Assembly: GCA_030620095.1 (NCBI GenBank)
Contig: JAUTXW010000588.1
Coordinates: 2,105,001 to 2,169,000, forward strand
DNA length: 64,000 nt
Reading direction: 5' to 3'
Source of the DNA: Kuschelorhynchus macadamiae
Taxonomy: Eukaryota; Arthropoda; Insecta; Coleoptera; Curculionidae
Under the pieces are notes generated by a model that was given only the letters and a program-made list of their open reading frames with translations, did no database searches and was not told where the DNA came from. This document shows positions 10,275 to 24,379 of the stretch, one piece after another. The stretch's first letter is position 1. Every line of letters begins with the position of its first letter. Both the position numbers and the translations under genes were made by a program.

Positions 10275-10921
10275 ATGCCTACAACATTGCAAACTTAAAA
10301 ATCGACGTAAGATGTAAAAATAATAATTTAACACCAACCTTTTTAAATTTAAAAACAAACCATATTCTTTTCAATTGTAAAAATTTGGAACAAAAATTCA
10401 GAGATAACATCCTTAGTAATTTCGTTCAGGGTACAATAAATTAATTGATATCCGATACAACAAAATATATAAAATCCTTAGAAAAGAAAATCAAAATGCT
10501 AGCTGAACGTCTCAAAGGCACACTGCCAACACATATCTTGACAAATTTCAAAAAACAAGAAGACCAAAAAACAGAGGTTATTTTTCAAGAAATTAAAAAT
10601 AAAAACATTAACAAAATTCAACGTCTTTCAAACACAAATATAAATCCCACGCATGACAACATTTCATGGCTTGAAAACTTAACAAATGTGGATCTTCCTA
10701 AGTATGTTTGTGAGACACTAAGTATGAGGCCGAATTTCGCAATTCTCTTCAAAAAGCTGAATATATACCTATCCCTGAGTTAATAAGCAACATCGAAACA
10801 TCCTTGATAAACCTTGATTCTAATACCAAAGACAATATACGTTCTCAATGTTGCAACATAATAACTAATCACAAAAATAAACAAAACAAAAAAATTTCTC
10901 AAAGAAAATAATAACCTATTA
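10275..10921 (+). pseudogene. PLE1 N-terminal region, broken
   Basis: Coding-like sequence upstream of the RT with several frame changes. The longest open part is 10,445-10,783 (112 codons), rich in Lys, Asn and Ile, with a coiled-coil-like start. A further block before it (about 10,275-10,440) contains a segment like the NNLTPTFL motif of PLE N-termini. The role of this region in PLEs is not well defined; it precedes the RT fingers. The breaks lie near 10,440 and between 10,760 and 10,920. Confidence 0.6.
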
Positions 10922-12349
10922 GTGTTACAGCCTGATAAAACAAATAAAACTGTTATTATGTCAAAAAATGATTACAATGGTAAAATGTGTGACCTACTAA
11001 AAGATGAAACCACCTATAAAGAATTAAAAAACGATCCTACCATAATTTACCAGAAAAAAAATAACGAATTAATATCTCTTTGGGAAAACAATGCTTATAT
11101 TTCACCAAACTTAGCAAAAAAATTAAAAATCCAAAACTCACATCCTCCAAGAATCTACGGATTACCAAATATGCACAAACAAGGCATACCACTCCGTCCA
11201 ATCGTATCCTGCATCCAATCTCCATTTGAAAATCTCTCAAAAGTTCTCAAAGACATTCTTCAAAAAATTGTGTTCCAGAATGAATACTATATAAAAGATT
11301 CAATGGATTTCAAAAATAAAATAAAACATTTAACTATACCAAATAACTATATCCTCGTTTCTTTAGATGTAATATCCCTTTACACTAGCATTCCTATAAA
11401 TATAGCAAAAAACATAATTACAAAAAAATGGAATAAAATTAAACCTTTTACAGATATCCCTTTAAATTACTTTTTAGAAGCAGTAGAACTTACACTAAAT
11501 TCAACATATTTTATTTACGATCAAAAATTCTATAAACAAATAGAAGGATGTGCCATGGGGGCTTCCATTTCAAGCGTAATAGCGCAATTAGTAATGGAAG
11601 ACTTAGAAGAAACAGTTCTTAGTGATATTCCATTTGAAATTCCATTTTTTTACAGGTACGTGGACGATTGCATAACAGCCATCCCCATTAACAAACAAAA
11701 CGAAATAATCGAGGCGTTCAATAACTATAATAACAGATTGCAATTCACTATCGAAAATAAAAATCAAAACCGAATGAGCTTTCTGGACCTCACCCTACAT
11801 CACCACTCCAACAAAATTAGATCAGAATGGTATACCAAGGAAACTTGGTCATCACGCTACCTAAATTTTCATTCCCAACACCCTCTACCCCAAAAAAAAT
11901 CAGTTATTATAGGTCTTGCCGATCGTGCCATAAGGTTGTCCAACCCTGAGTACCGTGAAAATGCGATTAAGAAAGCAAAAATTGCACTAAAACAGAATAA
12001 CTATCCCGACATATTAATTAATAACATTTTTAAAAATCGAATATATATTTTCTACAACCAAACAAATAATAATAGAAAAAATAATAACAACAAAACTAAT
12101 ACTTTTCTTACTTTACCATACATTCCGGGCTTATCTGAAAACATTAAAAACATTTTTAAGCCATACAACATTACCGCAGCTCACAAAGCACACAATTTAC
12201 TAAAAACAAATTTCTCCAAAATCAAATCAGAAATTCCAAAAGATAAAAAATCACACGTAATCTACGAAATCCCATGTAAAGATTGCAATAGTGTGTATGT
12301 TGGACAAACAAGCCAATACATTAAAAACCGAATTAACGGCCATAAATAA
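10922..12349 (+). CDS. PLE1 reverse transcriptase, truncated in endonuclease
   Basis: A 475-codon frame and the best-preserved PLE gene here. The PRIYGLPNMHKQG motif lies near residues 76-88, RPIVS near 92-96, motif A SLDVISLYTS with D149, the GCAMGAS motif near 209-215 and catalytic YVDD at 246-249. The GIY-YIG domain starts near 452 with CKDC then VYVGQ, but the frame hits a stop at 12,349. Compared with the inverted copy, about 14 nt are missing just after the NGHK residues, which causes the stop. PLE RTs are related to telomerase RT. They copy RNA at a nick made by the fused endonuclease, so this copy could supply RT but not a complete endonuclease. Confidence 0.88.
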   Translation: MLQPDKTNKTVIMSKNDYNGKMCDLLKDETTYKELKNDPTIIYQKKNNELISLWENNAYISPNLAKKLKIQNSHPPRIYGLPNMHKQGIPLRPIVSCIQSPFENLSKVLKDILQKIVFQNEYYIKDSMDFKNKIKHLTIPNNYILVSLDVISLYTSIPINIAKNIITKKWNKIKPFTDIPLNYFLEAVELTLNSTYFIYDQKFYKQIEGCAMGASISSVIAQLVMEDLEETVLSDIPFEIPFFYRYVDDCITAIPINKQNEIIEAFNNYNNRLQFTIENKNQNRMSFLDLTLHHHSNKIRSEWYTKETWSSRYLNFHSQHPLPQKKSVIIGLADRAIRLSNPEYRENAIKKAKIALKQNNYPDILINNIFKNRIYIFYNQTNNNRKNNNNKTNTFLTLPYIPGLSENIKNIFKPYNITAAHKAHNLLKTNFSKIKSEIPKDKKSHVIYEIPCKDCNSVYVGQTSQYIKNRINGHK

Positions 12350-12545
12350 AACAGCCCTCACCAACCATGCTCTCGAGGAGAAACATAGTTTTTATTTCAA
12401 TGCAGTAAAAATATTAAAGACAGAAAGTCACACTAAAAACGTGAAATTTTGGAAATGATTGAAATACAAAAAAGACCCCATTGCATAAACTCCAAAACCG
12501 ACACAACACAACTCAGTAAAATTTACAATAATATTATAAAATAAT
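12350..12545 (+). pseudogene. PLE1 endonuclease C-terminus out of frame
   Basis: The rest of the GIY-YIG domain, shifted by the 14-nt loss near 12,346. A further base is missing near 12,437 relative to the inverted copy, where CACTAAAAGACG has become CACTAAAAACG. The inverted copy (505-771) shows the open version. Confidence 0.7.
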
Positions 12546-13038
12546 ACACCTATAATGGCAACTGCATAACAACAATAGTCCGCATTTAAATTCCAAAACA
12601 AAAAGAAAAAATAGTATCTTAAGTTTTTACAGACATAGACCTAATCTCATCGTCCATACACCAAACCATTCGTCAGTATTGTTCGTATATTGCTTGTATG
12701 TGTTCTTAAAATTTCGACAAATGTAAATGCATATACAGCATGTCAAGTTTTTAAATGTAAATGTTAGTCGCTGAGTGTTTGTGTTTAATTTATTGACATA
12801 TACAGGATGTTATCCATGAAACCTTCCAATTACGTAAGTTAAATATTTTATTAATTTTGTAAAAAAGAAAAATTTTTCGAATCGTTCCTTTTTGTAGTGT
12901 TTCTGATGAAGCTCAACGTTCGACCGAAACGTCAAAGTTATGAAAAAAATATAACAGAAATTTAGTATATTCATGTGCCTTATTCCCAAGAAACCACTTA
13001 ATTCACAATATAAGTACTAAGGCCAAGAAAACGAAAAC

Positions 13039-13041
<3 letters not shown>
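12361..13041 (+). repeat. PLE1 3' end (right pseudo-LTR equivalent)
   Basis: About 681 bp, the direct partner of 9,492-10,175. Ends at AACGAAAACAAC immediately before the (AT)n array. Confidence 0.88.
12903..12933 (+). ncRNA. hammerhead-like core in PLE1 3' end
   Basis: CTGATGA, a 16-nt imperfect hairpin, GAAACGTC. Third copy of the core in this element complex. Confidence 0.55.

Positions 13042-13117
<76 letters not shown>
13042..13117. repeat. (AT)n microsatellite
   Basis: About 75 bp of pure AT between the PLE1 3' end and the next element; the right-hand counterpart of the tract at 1-41. Confidence 0.95.
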
Positions 13118-13120
<3 letters not shown>

Positions 13121-13499
13121 AATCTAATATCGGGTATGCGGTCTGTAGGTCAAATAAATAACTAATTTACTTCTGACATCCTCTATATTTTCTCATTTAT
13201 TTATGACTTCATCAGGAGGAAACGCTAAAATACACCACAGATTAAAATGATATAAACTAAAAAAAAAACATTTAAGACTTGCAAGTGAAGTTACAAAAAC
13301 ATGGCTATATGCATTTCAACACACAGGAGAACGTTAAATTAGGACGAATACAACCACATGAATATTAAAATGTTGATAACAGGTAGAACTTAACAACTAG
13401 CAAGACATTTATATATACATTTATTTATTTATTTTTTTGAATAATAAGAACTATTTTATTTTTTTTGTCGTAAAAGAAACATTTATAAACAGTTTTATG
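13118..13499 (-). repeat. PLE-type 3' end, left (inverted) arm around element A
   Basis: On the minus strand this ends at the (AT)n tract and contains CTGATGA followed by a hairpin (GTCAT/ATGA). Its outer 140 bp match, inverted, the segment at 16,260-16,409. The inner 230 bp have no partner on the right. The layout (paired inverted 3' ends bordered by AT repeats, with a hammerhead-like word) resembles PLE1, so I call it a second PLE family; there is no protein evidence. Confidence 0.5.
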
Positions 13500-13501
13500 T
13501 A

Positions 13502-16163
13502 CAGGGTGGCCATTTTATGGTGATACAGTACCTTATCTAGAAAACGGTAATAGTTACGACAAAAAGTTAAATACAAAAGTTATTTGGATTCAATTAAATT
13601 TTTATTTTATTTCACTTTTGTTTATATAGGGTGTTTCGTTTTGACGTGACACATGTCAAATTTCTTAATTTAAATGGGACATCCTATATATTATTAGAAG
13701 TTTCGATTCTACTGTTAATTTCCGAAAGTTTTTATAATAACATCTATATTTGAATTCTTTATCGTTTTTGAGTAAATTGAGTTTTTAGAATTTTTTTTTA
13801 AAAAAACATATTTTTTTAAAAAAAATTTTTTACCTATAAAACTTTAATGGAACTGACTAATATCCTAAACATACATTACTAAGGGTTCAATTCAACGAGT
13901 TTTCGTTCTGGTCGTACCAATTAATATACAGGGTGTTAAAAATGGAGAGCAAAACAAACAGAACTTTAAATGTAAAAATGTCCTGTTTTTCAAATGGAAC
14001 ACCCTGTATATTTTTATTTCTTCTGATTCAGCGTTCAATTACCTATCATTACGCATATATATGTCCTATACCTAAAATGAACAGTTTCGATTTTATTAGC
14101 CGTTTTCTGATTTATCCCGGAATTTTGTCAGTAAATGAGATCAGAAACTAAAAAATCAAGTTAGGCTTAGGAAATAACCTAATGCAATTGTTCACTTAAG
14201 TTGACATTTGCTCTGTTTGTCGTTTTTGTCAAATTTTTGCTGCGAAATTTGTTAAAAAATGGCTTTAAATAGTTTAGATGAACGTTTGAAATTATACAAC
14301 TGTTTCATAAAAAATAATAAAAGGCCAGTCCTTAGAGAATATTCGAGGGAATATCCTAATAATCGAGTTCCCTCTAGGAATATTTTTTCGAATTGTGCGT
14401 GATTTGCAAATGGTGTCCTTAAAAACTCTAAGAAAAATCGTCCCAATTTTGTCCTTACTGAAGAAAAACAACTGGAGATTTTACTTTATTTCGAGGAAGA
14501 TGATGAAAGATCCCAAAGAGATGCTGACAGAGACATTGCAGGTGTCAGTAGAGGAAGTATTCAAAAAACACTGCAGGTGAATGGTTATTATCCTTATAAA
14601 TTTCTTCCAACTCAATTATTATCACAATTAGACTTTAATGAAAGATGGACTTTTTGTTGTGATATTATGGACCGGCAGTTCGAAAATGTGTTTTTTTCGA
14701 AAGTGCTTTGGACTGATGAAGCCTCATTTAATACGGCGGGTATTTTTAATCGGAAAAACACTCATAACTGGTCTCAAACTAATAAACATCTAATAAAAGC
14801 AATTAAAAAATAAGGCCGTCAAACCGTAAATGTATGGTGTGGAATTATTTGCGACCGTATTATCGGACCAATATTTTTTGACAGGTCGTTAAATGGCGAA
14901 AGATACTTGGAGCTGCTTAGGAATGAAATCATGCCCCTTATCAACGACTTGCCAGCAAATATTCGAGAAAATATCATTTTTCAGCAGGATAGCGCCCCTT
15001 ACCACACGGTTGCACCGGTAGTAAATTTCCTTAATCAACATTTTCCATTGTGGATAGGAAGACAAGGTTTAATATCCTGGCCACCACAAAGCCCTGATTT
15101 AAGCCGTTTAGACTTCTTTTTGTGGGTGTACTAAAAAATAAAGTTTATAAAAATAAATCAAATAATAGAAATGAGTTAAAAATAAAAATCAGGGAAGAGA
15201 TCAATAATTTTAACGCATCTAATTCGGTAAGGAACGCTATTCGAAAAACTGAGGCTATTTACACTTTATGCATGGTGGCCATATTGAAAATTTGTATTAA
15301 TCTGTTTTAATCATGTTTAATACTCAGTTAGTTATTAGTTATACCGTGTTGCACAAGATATTTTTTTTGTCTTTCCTTTATTTTCGTAAACATTAAATAA
15401 TAAGAACATAAATTACATAATATTTCACTTTTATTTGTATTTTCTAACATTTATAATTGCTATCTGTGTTAAGGAAATGAGAATAAGGCTTAGTTTGCGA
15501 CATTTATATTTTAGCCCACTTCATCTGTTTACTTATATTAAAAAAAATAGTCAAATCAGAAAACGGCTAATAAAATCGAAACTGTTCATTTTATGTATAG
15601 GACATATATATAAGTAATGATAGGTAATTGAACGCTGAATCAGATGAAATAAAAATATACAAGTTGTTCCATTTGAAAAACAGGAGATTTTTACATTTAA
15701 AGTTCTGTTTGTTTTGCTCTCCATTTTTAACACCCTGTATATTAATTGGTAAGACCAGCATGGAAACTCGTTGAATTGAACCCTTAGTAATGTATGTTTA
15801 GGAGATTAGTCAGTTCCATTAAAGTTTTATAGGTAAAAATTTTTTTTTTAAAAATATGTTTTTTTAAAAAAAAATTCTAAAAACTCAATTTACTCAAAAA
15901 CGATAAAGAATTCAAATATAGATGTTATTACAAAAACTTTCGCAAATTAACAGTAGAATCGAAATATGTAATAATATATAGGGCATCCCATTTAAATTAA
16001 GAAAGTTGACATGTGTCACGTCAAAACGAAACACCCTGTATAAGCAAAAGTGAAATAAAATAAAAATCTAATTGAATCCAAACAACTTTTGTATTTAACT
16101 TTTTGTTGTAACTATTACCGTTTTCTAGATAAGGTACTGTATCACCATAAAATGGCCACCCTG
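13502..16163 (+). mobile_element. element A: Tc1/mariner-superfamily transposon with long TIRs
   Basis: A 2.66-kb element with terminal inverted repeats starting CAGGGTGGCCATTTTATGG. It is flanked by TA on both sides (13,500-13,501 and 16,164-16,165), the superfamily's target duplication. The TIRs run about 610 bp (13,502-14,117 and 15,552-16,163) and contain several ACAGGGTG-like boxes in alternating orientation. The central part encodes a broken transposase. The outer arms 13,118-13,499 and 16,166-16,409 belong to an older host repeat. Confidence 0.85.
14259..15306 (+). pseudogene. element A transposase (DDD type), broken
   Basis: The ATG at 14,259 opens a frame with an N-terminal helix-turn-helix (NNRVPSR words, as in DUF4817-type insect transposases). 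The catalytic motifs are WTDEASF, QQDSAPYH and SPDLSRLDFFLW. About 40 residues separate the second and third Asp, so it is a DDD rather than DDE enzyme and is longer-spaced than mariner DD34D. Breaks are two compensating shifts near 14,385-14,460, an in-frame TAA at 14,811-14,813, a shift near 15,125 and probably one near the C-terminus. The enzyme would cut and paste the element at TA sites. No intron is present at either position seen in elements C and E. Confidence 0.85.
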
Positions 16164-16164
16164 T

Positions 16165-16214
16165 ACATATTGAAGTTCGTGGAATATATAAATATTCCAC
16201 GAACTTCAATATGT
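16165..16214. repeat. perfect 23-bp palindrome
   Basis: Arms 16,165-16,187 and 16,192-16,214 are perfectly complementary around a 4-nt loop (ATAA). It sits exactly where element A ends, and the left TIR side has no such hairpin. It may be an inverted duplication formed at the transposon boundary. Confidence 0.9.
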
Positions 16215-16409
16215 TTATTTTACTTTTACCACAAAAAAAATACCACAAGTCTTAACTGTTTTTTTTTAGTTTGATATTATTTTAATCTGTAGTGTATTTT
16301 AGCGTTTCCTCCTGATGAAGTCATAAATAAATGACAAAATATAGAGGATGTCAGAAGTAAATTAGTTATTTATTTGACCTACAGACCGCATACCTGAGAT
16401 TAGATTCCT
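16166..16409 (+). repeat. PLE-type 3' end, right arm around element A
   Basis: Inverted partner of the outer part of 13,118-13,499. Contains CTGATGA followed by a GTCAT...ATGAC hairpin at about 16,312-16,336 and ends AGATTCCT before TA. No coding sequence. Confidence 0.5.
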
Positions 16410-16442
16410 TATTTATCTTAGTACGGTCGTGAGCATCTAAAA

Positions 16443-19711
<3,269 letters not shown>

Positions 19712-19724
19712 AAAAAACTTCTTA

Positions 19725-20840
19725 TTTGCAACGATCTGCCTGTGTGTCTATTCGAGGCATAGCTAAAAATGACCCACCCGATTGACTTAAAATTTGGACA
19801 GACATTAGGTGTCGTACCTAACCTAACCTGATAACATTTGTGTTAAAATCCAATCTGGCCAAACAAAATGGCGGCCTAGTAAAATTTTAGAGAAAATATT
19901 ACTAAAAAACTACTTATCCAATTTACCTGAAATTTTGTACACAAATCAAGTATAATGTAGGAATCAACCGGTCAAATTTTGGTATGAATCCAATATAACG
20001 AAATAAAATATTTAGAAAATCAGCCTGAAAATACTACTTACTTATTAGACTGATCTCAAGTGTTGCGCTAAAATTAAGTGTTATTTAGAGATGAATTGGT
20101 GGTAAAATAAAAATTGTTGTAATTGTAAAACAAATCACCCTCTCGAATTTTACATATTTTGACGTTTTAGCGTTCTTAGATGCCAAAATAACATTTTTGT
20201 CAATTTCGTGGGTCTGTCTATCTGTTTGCCTGTTTGTTTGCGGCATAGCTAATTGATTGATTGATTTATTATTTTAATCAAATATTAAGGGAAGTAGCTG
20301 TTAATATTTTGCTAATAATCCAATATTGCGGAACAAAATGATGGCTTGGTAAAATGTTGAAAAAATTATTATTAAAAAATTAAATAAACATCAAGTGTTA
20401 CATTGAAATAATTGGTAACATTTTGCTATAAATTCAAGATGACAGCTTAATAAAATAATTAAAATGTCAGGCGGAAAAAAAATACTTATTAGACTAATTT
20501 CAAATTTTATGCAAGCATCAAGTGTGATGTAAGGATAAACTAGTAAAATTGTAATAAGATGGTGGCAAGAAAAATTCAACGTAAAAAAATCTTCATACTT
20601 AGTTTACTTCAAATTTTGCACAAAAATTAAATGTGATACAGGGATATACGTGTACGAGTTCAACATGAAGTCACAAAATGGCAGTCTTAAAAAAATCAAA
20701 TATCAAAACTACTTATTCAAATTATTTTAAATTACGCCCGAAAATCAAGTATGGCATAAGTAAAATATGGAAAACATTGATACGAATCTGATATGGTGGA
20801 TCACAATGGCGCCCAATATAGAAATGTTTGAATAGACACT
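19725..20840. repeat. degenerate tandem repeat, unit about 115-130 bp
   Basis: Recurring words AAAATGGCGGCCTAGTAAAA, CTACTTATTCAAATTA and CAAATTTTGCACAAAAATCA return roughly every 115-130 bp with heavy divergence (near 19,931, 20,390, 20,505, 20,615 and 20,735). The same family recurs at 47,740-48,210. No coding potential. It may be an old satellite or a degenerate non-autonomous element. Confidence 0.7.
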
Positions 20841-20849
20841 ATGTATATG

Positions 20850-22690
20850 TGTTACTAAATGACTATGTGCGTAATTAAATTGTGTCACACTTCACTATCT
20901 CTAGTAAAAGGAAAGATTCCTAACGAGGAAAGTTCCGGATAAAGAATATTTACCGATTTTTTATTCTCATTTCTGACCATTTGTCTAAATTTTGTTTTTT
21001 AGACATTTCTTTTTAGTTCTTACATTTATTTTCATCTCTCTGTGTAGCTAATGGAGGCAGCATTTTGTTATTCATTATTATTTTTCCTAACCTAGTTAGT
21101 TTTTCACAAATTTTAGAATTAACTAAGTATTTAGTAAGAAGAAAGAACTCGAGAAAGTATTGCTCTTTTGCTTTTTGGTCCGATACAAAAGTCTTCTCAA
21201 AAAATACTAAGTGTTTCTAGATGTATGTCCATAATAGTATATATCATTAATAGACCTTTTATACAGTCAAGTTATAAAACGTGATTATTTGCAATTTAAT
21301 CAAACTTCCTATTTTTTTAATTTAAAAATTTAAGTACTACTTCTGAATAGATCGAGAATTGTCATGAAATTCAACGGTGCTCAGAGTGAATGTATTTTAA
21401 AATCATCATGTGATACTTGCTGCTATTTAAAAGTGTCGACGTGACGTAATAACCTTGATAGATACTGACATTGAAAAAAATCCTTTAACTTTGTAAGAAT
21501 TATATTTTTTTAAAAGTACATCCATGTCTCTAAAATGACTGGACAATCCTACAAGTCATCTACGGAGTTCGTAGATTAAATGAAAAAATTACATTTGTGT
21601 TATTTTAGCCCGTAACAATTATTTTGATATCATCATTTTTCGCCATATATATTCATTCGTACACTCTGCTCCCAGCCAGAAGTTAAACGATGAGTACCAA
21701 AATTATAAATATCACCTCCGGATAATCCTCTAATTGATTTAATAATATTAAACGCCTCCACTAAGTTATTATTTTTTCCGGTTAAGAAGTAAAACCCAAG
21801 GCAATTTCCCCGAAATGAGGATAATGGAATTTAGGACAATGTCTTTATCTAGATCTCAGTGGGTCTCAGAACAACATTGGATACGTGACCAGGTTGAGGC
21901 ATTAAGGTTCGATTATCCCGCTTTGAGGAGCCATCGAGTTTAATGAATATATTATATAGGTGTACAGAAGAGGGAAATTTTATATAAAATAGATAATACC
22001 ATTTAATCACATTACATGCATTTTTATTAGTGCAACATTTATAGTATTGTCATTTATAATAATTATACTTAGATTTCAGATTTTCTAAACAAATAAATCT
22101 ATCTAATTTTGTTATGTACTCAATACTTGTATATTTGTGTGGCTGTTAGCCAGTCTTATGAGAATAAAATCTAAACTGCTAGACAGAGCAAATGGACAAG
22201 CATATTTTTAGGTAAAATTTAAATTTTAATATTTTTTAAACAATAAGACATTACGGCGCAACGTTTTTCGTTTCTCGAGTACACCTATAGAAACTAAAAG
22301 GGATTGACTGTGGCTCAATTAGGAAGAAATCTATACTGATATTTAAATGCTAATAAAATAAAGATTTGGAGAGCTTTTCAATAAAACGCTGTATAAAGTG
22401 AAGACTGTCAAATTTTAATGCCCTTATTTTTTTTAAGAATTGTTTTATATAAAAAAATAAAATGTGAAATTTCGTTTACATTCTACAATTTAACTGATAT
22501 TAAGAAATACAAATAAATATATCAAAGATGTGAAATGTAATGTGTGAAGTTATTACCCTTATATCAACCTGTGAACATCTGGTGAAATGTTATGACGCAA
22601 ATATGTAAATATGAACATTAAATTAAATAGCGCACAGTGAAGTAAAAAAATCATGAATTTTTCCTTTCAACACACAGTCGCAAAAATATT
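20850..22690. other. AT-rich stretch, no gene seen
   Basis: No long frame, no recognised domain and no clear repeat. The 21,650-21,930 part is less AT-rich and may be an unrecognised remnant. Confidence 0.6.
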
Positions 22691-22699
22691 ATAAAACCA

Positions 22700-22995
22700 C
22701 GAAAGCTTTCGCCAAGGCTGTTTTACAAAAAGAATAGGTTAACATTGAACAAAAGCTTTCACGGCTGTGGTCAATTATGAAATCATAGTTCTTGGGATTA
22801 GACCGTGTCAAAATGGAATCACTTTCCAACGTTTCGCCTTCATTTACACGAGACATCTTCAGGGATCTTTATTTCACGAGATCGGAACACTGAATGAGCT
22901 CGGAGAGAGCCAGGCCGGCAAGTTATAGTCAACTTGGGTCTACCGAACCGTGATTCGGTATCCACGTATGATATAGACTGAAGATCGTATCTCTA
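22700..22995 (-). mobile_element. PLE2 3' end, minus strand
   Basis: On the minus strand this follows the GIY-YIG remnant at 24,116-24,376 once the non-LTR insertion is removed. It carries the pattern CTGAAGATG ... GGCGAAACGTTGG at 22,864-22,828, like the hammerhead-like words of the other PLE ends. Family assignment rests on that word and on position. Confidence 0.5.
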
Positions 22996-22999
22996 TTAA

Positions 23000-24128
23000 A
23001 ATTTATTTATTTTATTTATTTATAATCAGGTACCCTACAGAACATTGTTCCAAATAGAACACAATACGTATTTATATATAAATATAAGCTAAGTTACAGA
23101 ATTTAAATTTTTGAAACAGAATTAAAAAGAAGGAAAACAAACACTACAGGTAAAAATAAACTAACAGGATGTTTTAAAAAATACTAATATAGTCCTAATA
23201 AAACACAAATTGGTACATTTAAAAAGTAATTACTGTTATTAAATAAAAATAATTGAATTCTTAAAACAAACCAACAAAGTGCATGACTTCTCAATTTTCA
23301 GTAATTGCTATTGTTAAGTCAAAATATTTGAAATTTTAAAACAAAATTATACAGATTAGAAACACTACATGTAAAAGCAACCTAAAAGAGTGCCTACCTT
23401 CTCAATTTTCAGTTGAAACTCACATAAGCCTTCAAAGCATTAAAGCTGTTAAAAATAAATGGATCAATGTGATGATATTTATTATTATAATTTGTTAACC
23501 TCCTATCCACAAAAGAAGTAAAAACATTATTAGTACGATGTGCATTCACGTGAAACAGCTGTGTAGATCGAGTGGCCTTAAAGTTAATTTTTGCTAAAAG
23601 AAGTGAGGAATCATTGTCACCCGTTATAATCTTGTATAAAAAGAATAACAAAGCATTATCACGACGCTTTCCCAAACTTTCCATTCCCAATAGTAGGAGT
23701 CGAACTGAATAATCCATGTTCTGATATGGAAAGTGATGTTTCTACAGTAACATTTTAGCAAATTTATTCTGCACCTGTTCCAAACGAAGGATATGTTTGT
23801 TATATGATGGAGACGACACTACTGAGTTCTAACACAATGCATTCCAGAGCAAAGTAAAGTGTTTTTATAGCCTTTGTATCAGATACGTATACACAGTTGC
23901 GCCCGATAAAACCTAATATTCGAAATGCCTTTATGATAATATTATCTATATGTTTGGTAAATGTTACTCCAGTATCAAATAAAACTCCTAAGTAATTAAA
24001 TATTTCAACAAACTCTAACATTGTATTTTCTATTGAGTAATAAAAAACTATTGGATTATGAAATCTAAAAAAGCGTATTTTATACTTATTAATATTTAGA
24101 GTTAAATAATTTCTCTTACAAATTGTTA
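23000..24128 (-). pseudogene. 5'-truncated non-LTR retrotransposon (jockey-like RT C-terminus)
   Basis: Minus-strand coding remnants. The 24,130-23,800 frame holds the RT thumb region typical of jockey-type elements, with KRNYLTLNINK, FNYLGVLFDTG and FTKHIDNI words. The 23,717-23,409 frame continues with the C-terminal segment (LGKRRDNALLFFLYKI, RSTQLFHV). A frame break lies between them. The 3' end near 23,000 runs into TAAA-type short repeats, as in non-LTR tails. It is inserted in the PLE2 copy, just after the endonuclease helix. Confidence 0.8.
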
Positions 24129-24376
24129 GGATGCTTATAAATTTCAATAGATTCTCTAATTTTCCATTTATAGAATCCCGAAACCGATGCAAGAACTTTG
24201 GTTTCTTTTACATTTATGTTATGTCCAGTGAAACGTTGATGTTCAGATATAGCAGATTGTACAATTTGTTTCTTTCTGATACATCGTCCGTGTTCCAATA
24301 TAGACATCACTATAGGAGCAAGGAATTGCATATACTCTTTGGTTTGGAAAGGAATAATGTCTTTTGCTGATCCCAA
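24116..24376 (-). pseudogene. PLE2 GIY-YIG endonuclease fragment
   Basis: The minus-strand frame has the C-terminal part of a PLE endonuclease: AISEHQRFTGH, TKVLASVSGFYKWKIRESIEI and KHPNN words, which match the conserved end of the domain. It ends where the non-LTR element starts. The upstream RT is absent. PLE2 is a different family from PLE1. Confidence 0.75.
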
Positions 24377-24379
24377 AAG

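Larger units (their letters stand above)
10176..13041 (+). mobile_element. PLE1 long plus-strand copy
   Basis: About 2.9 kb from the end of the left pseudo-LTR to the (AT)n array. It contains a broken N-terminal coding region, an RT frame, a broken GIY-YIG endonuclease and a 3' end repeated in the left pseudo-LTR. It belongs to the endonuclease-bearing Penelope-like retroelements. Identity to the inverted copy is high, so the family was recently active. Confidence 0.88.

Noticed and set aside
19815..19830. CCTAACCTAACC near 19,816 and TTAGGTTAGG near 32,541 as telomeric TTAGG repeats
   Set aside because: Only two units each, internal, with no array.
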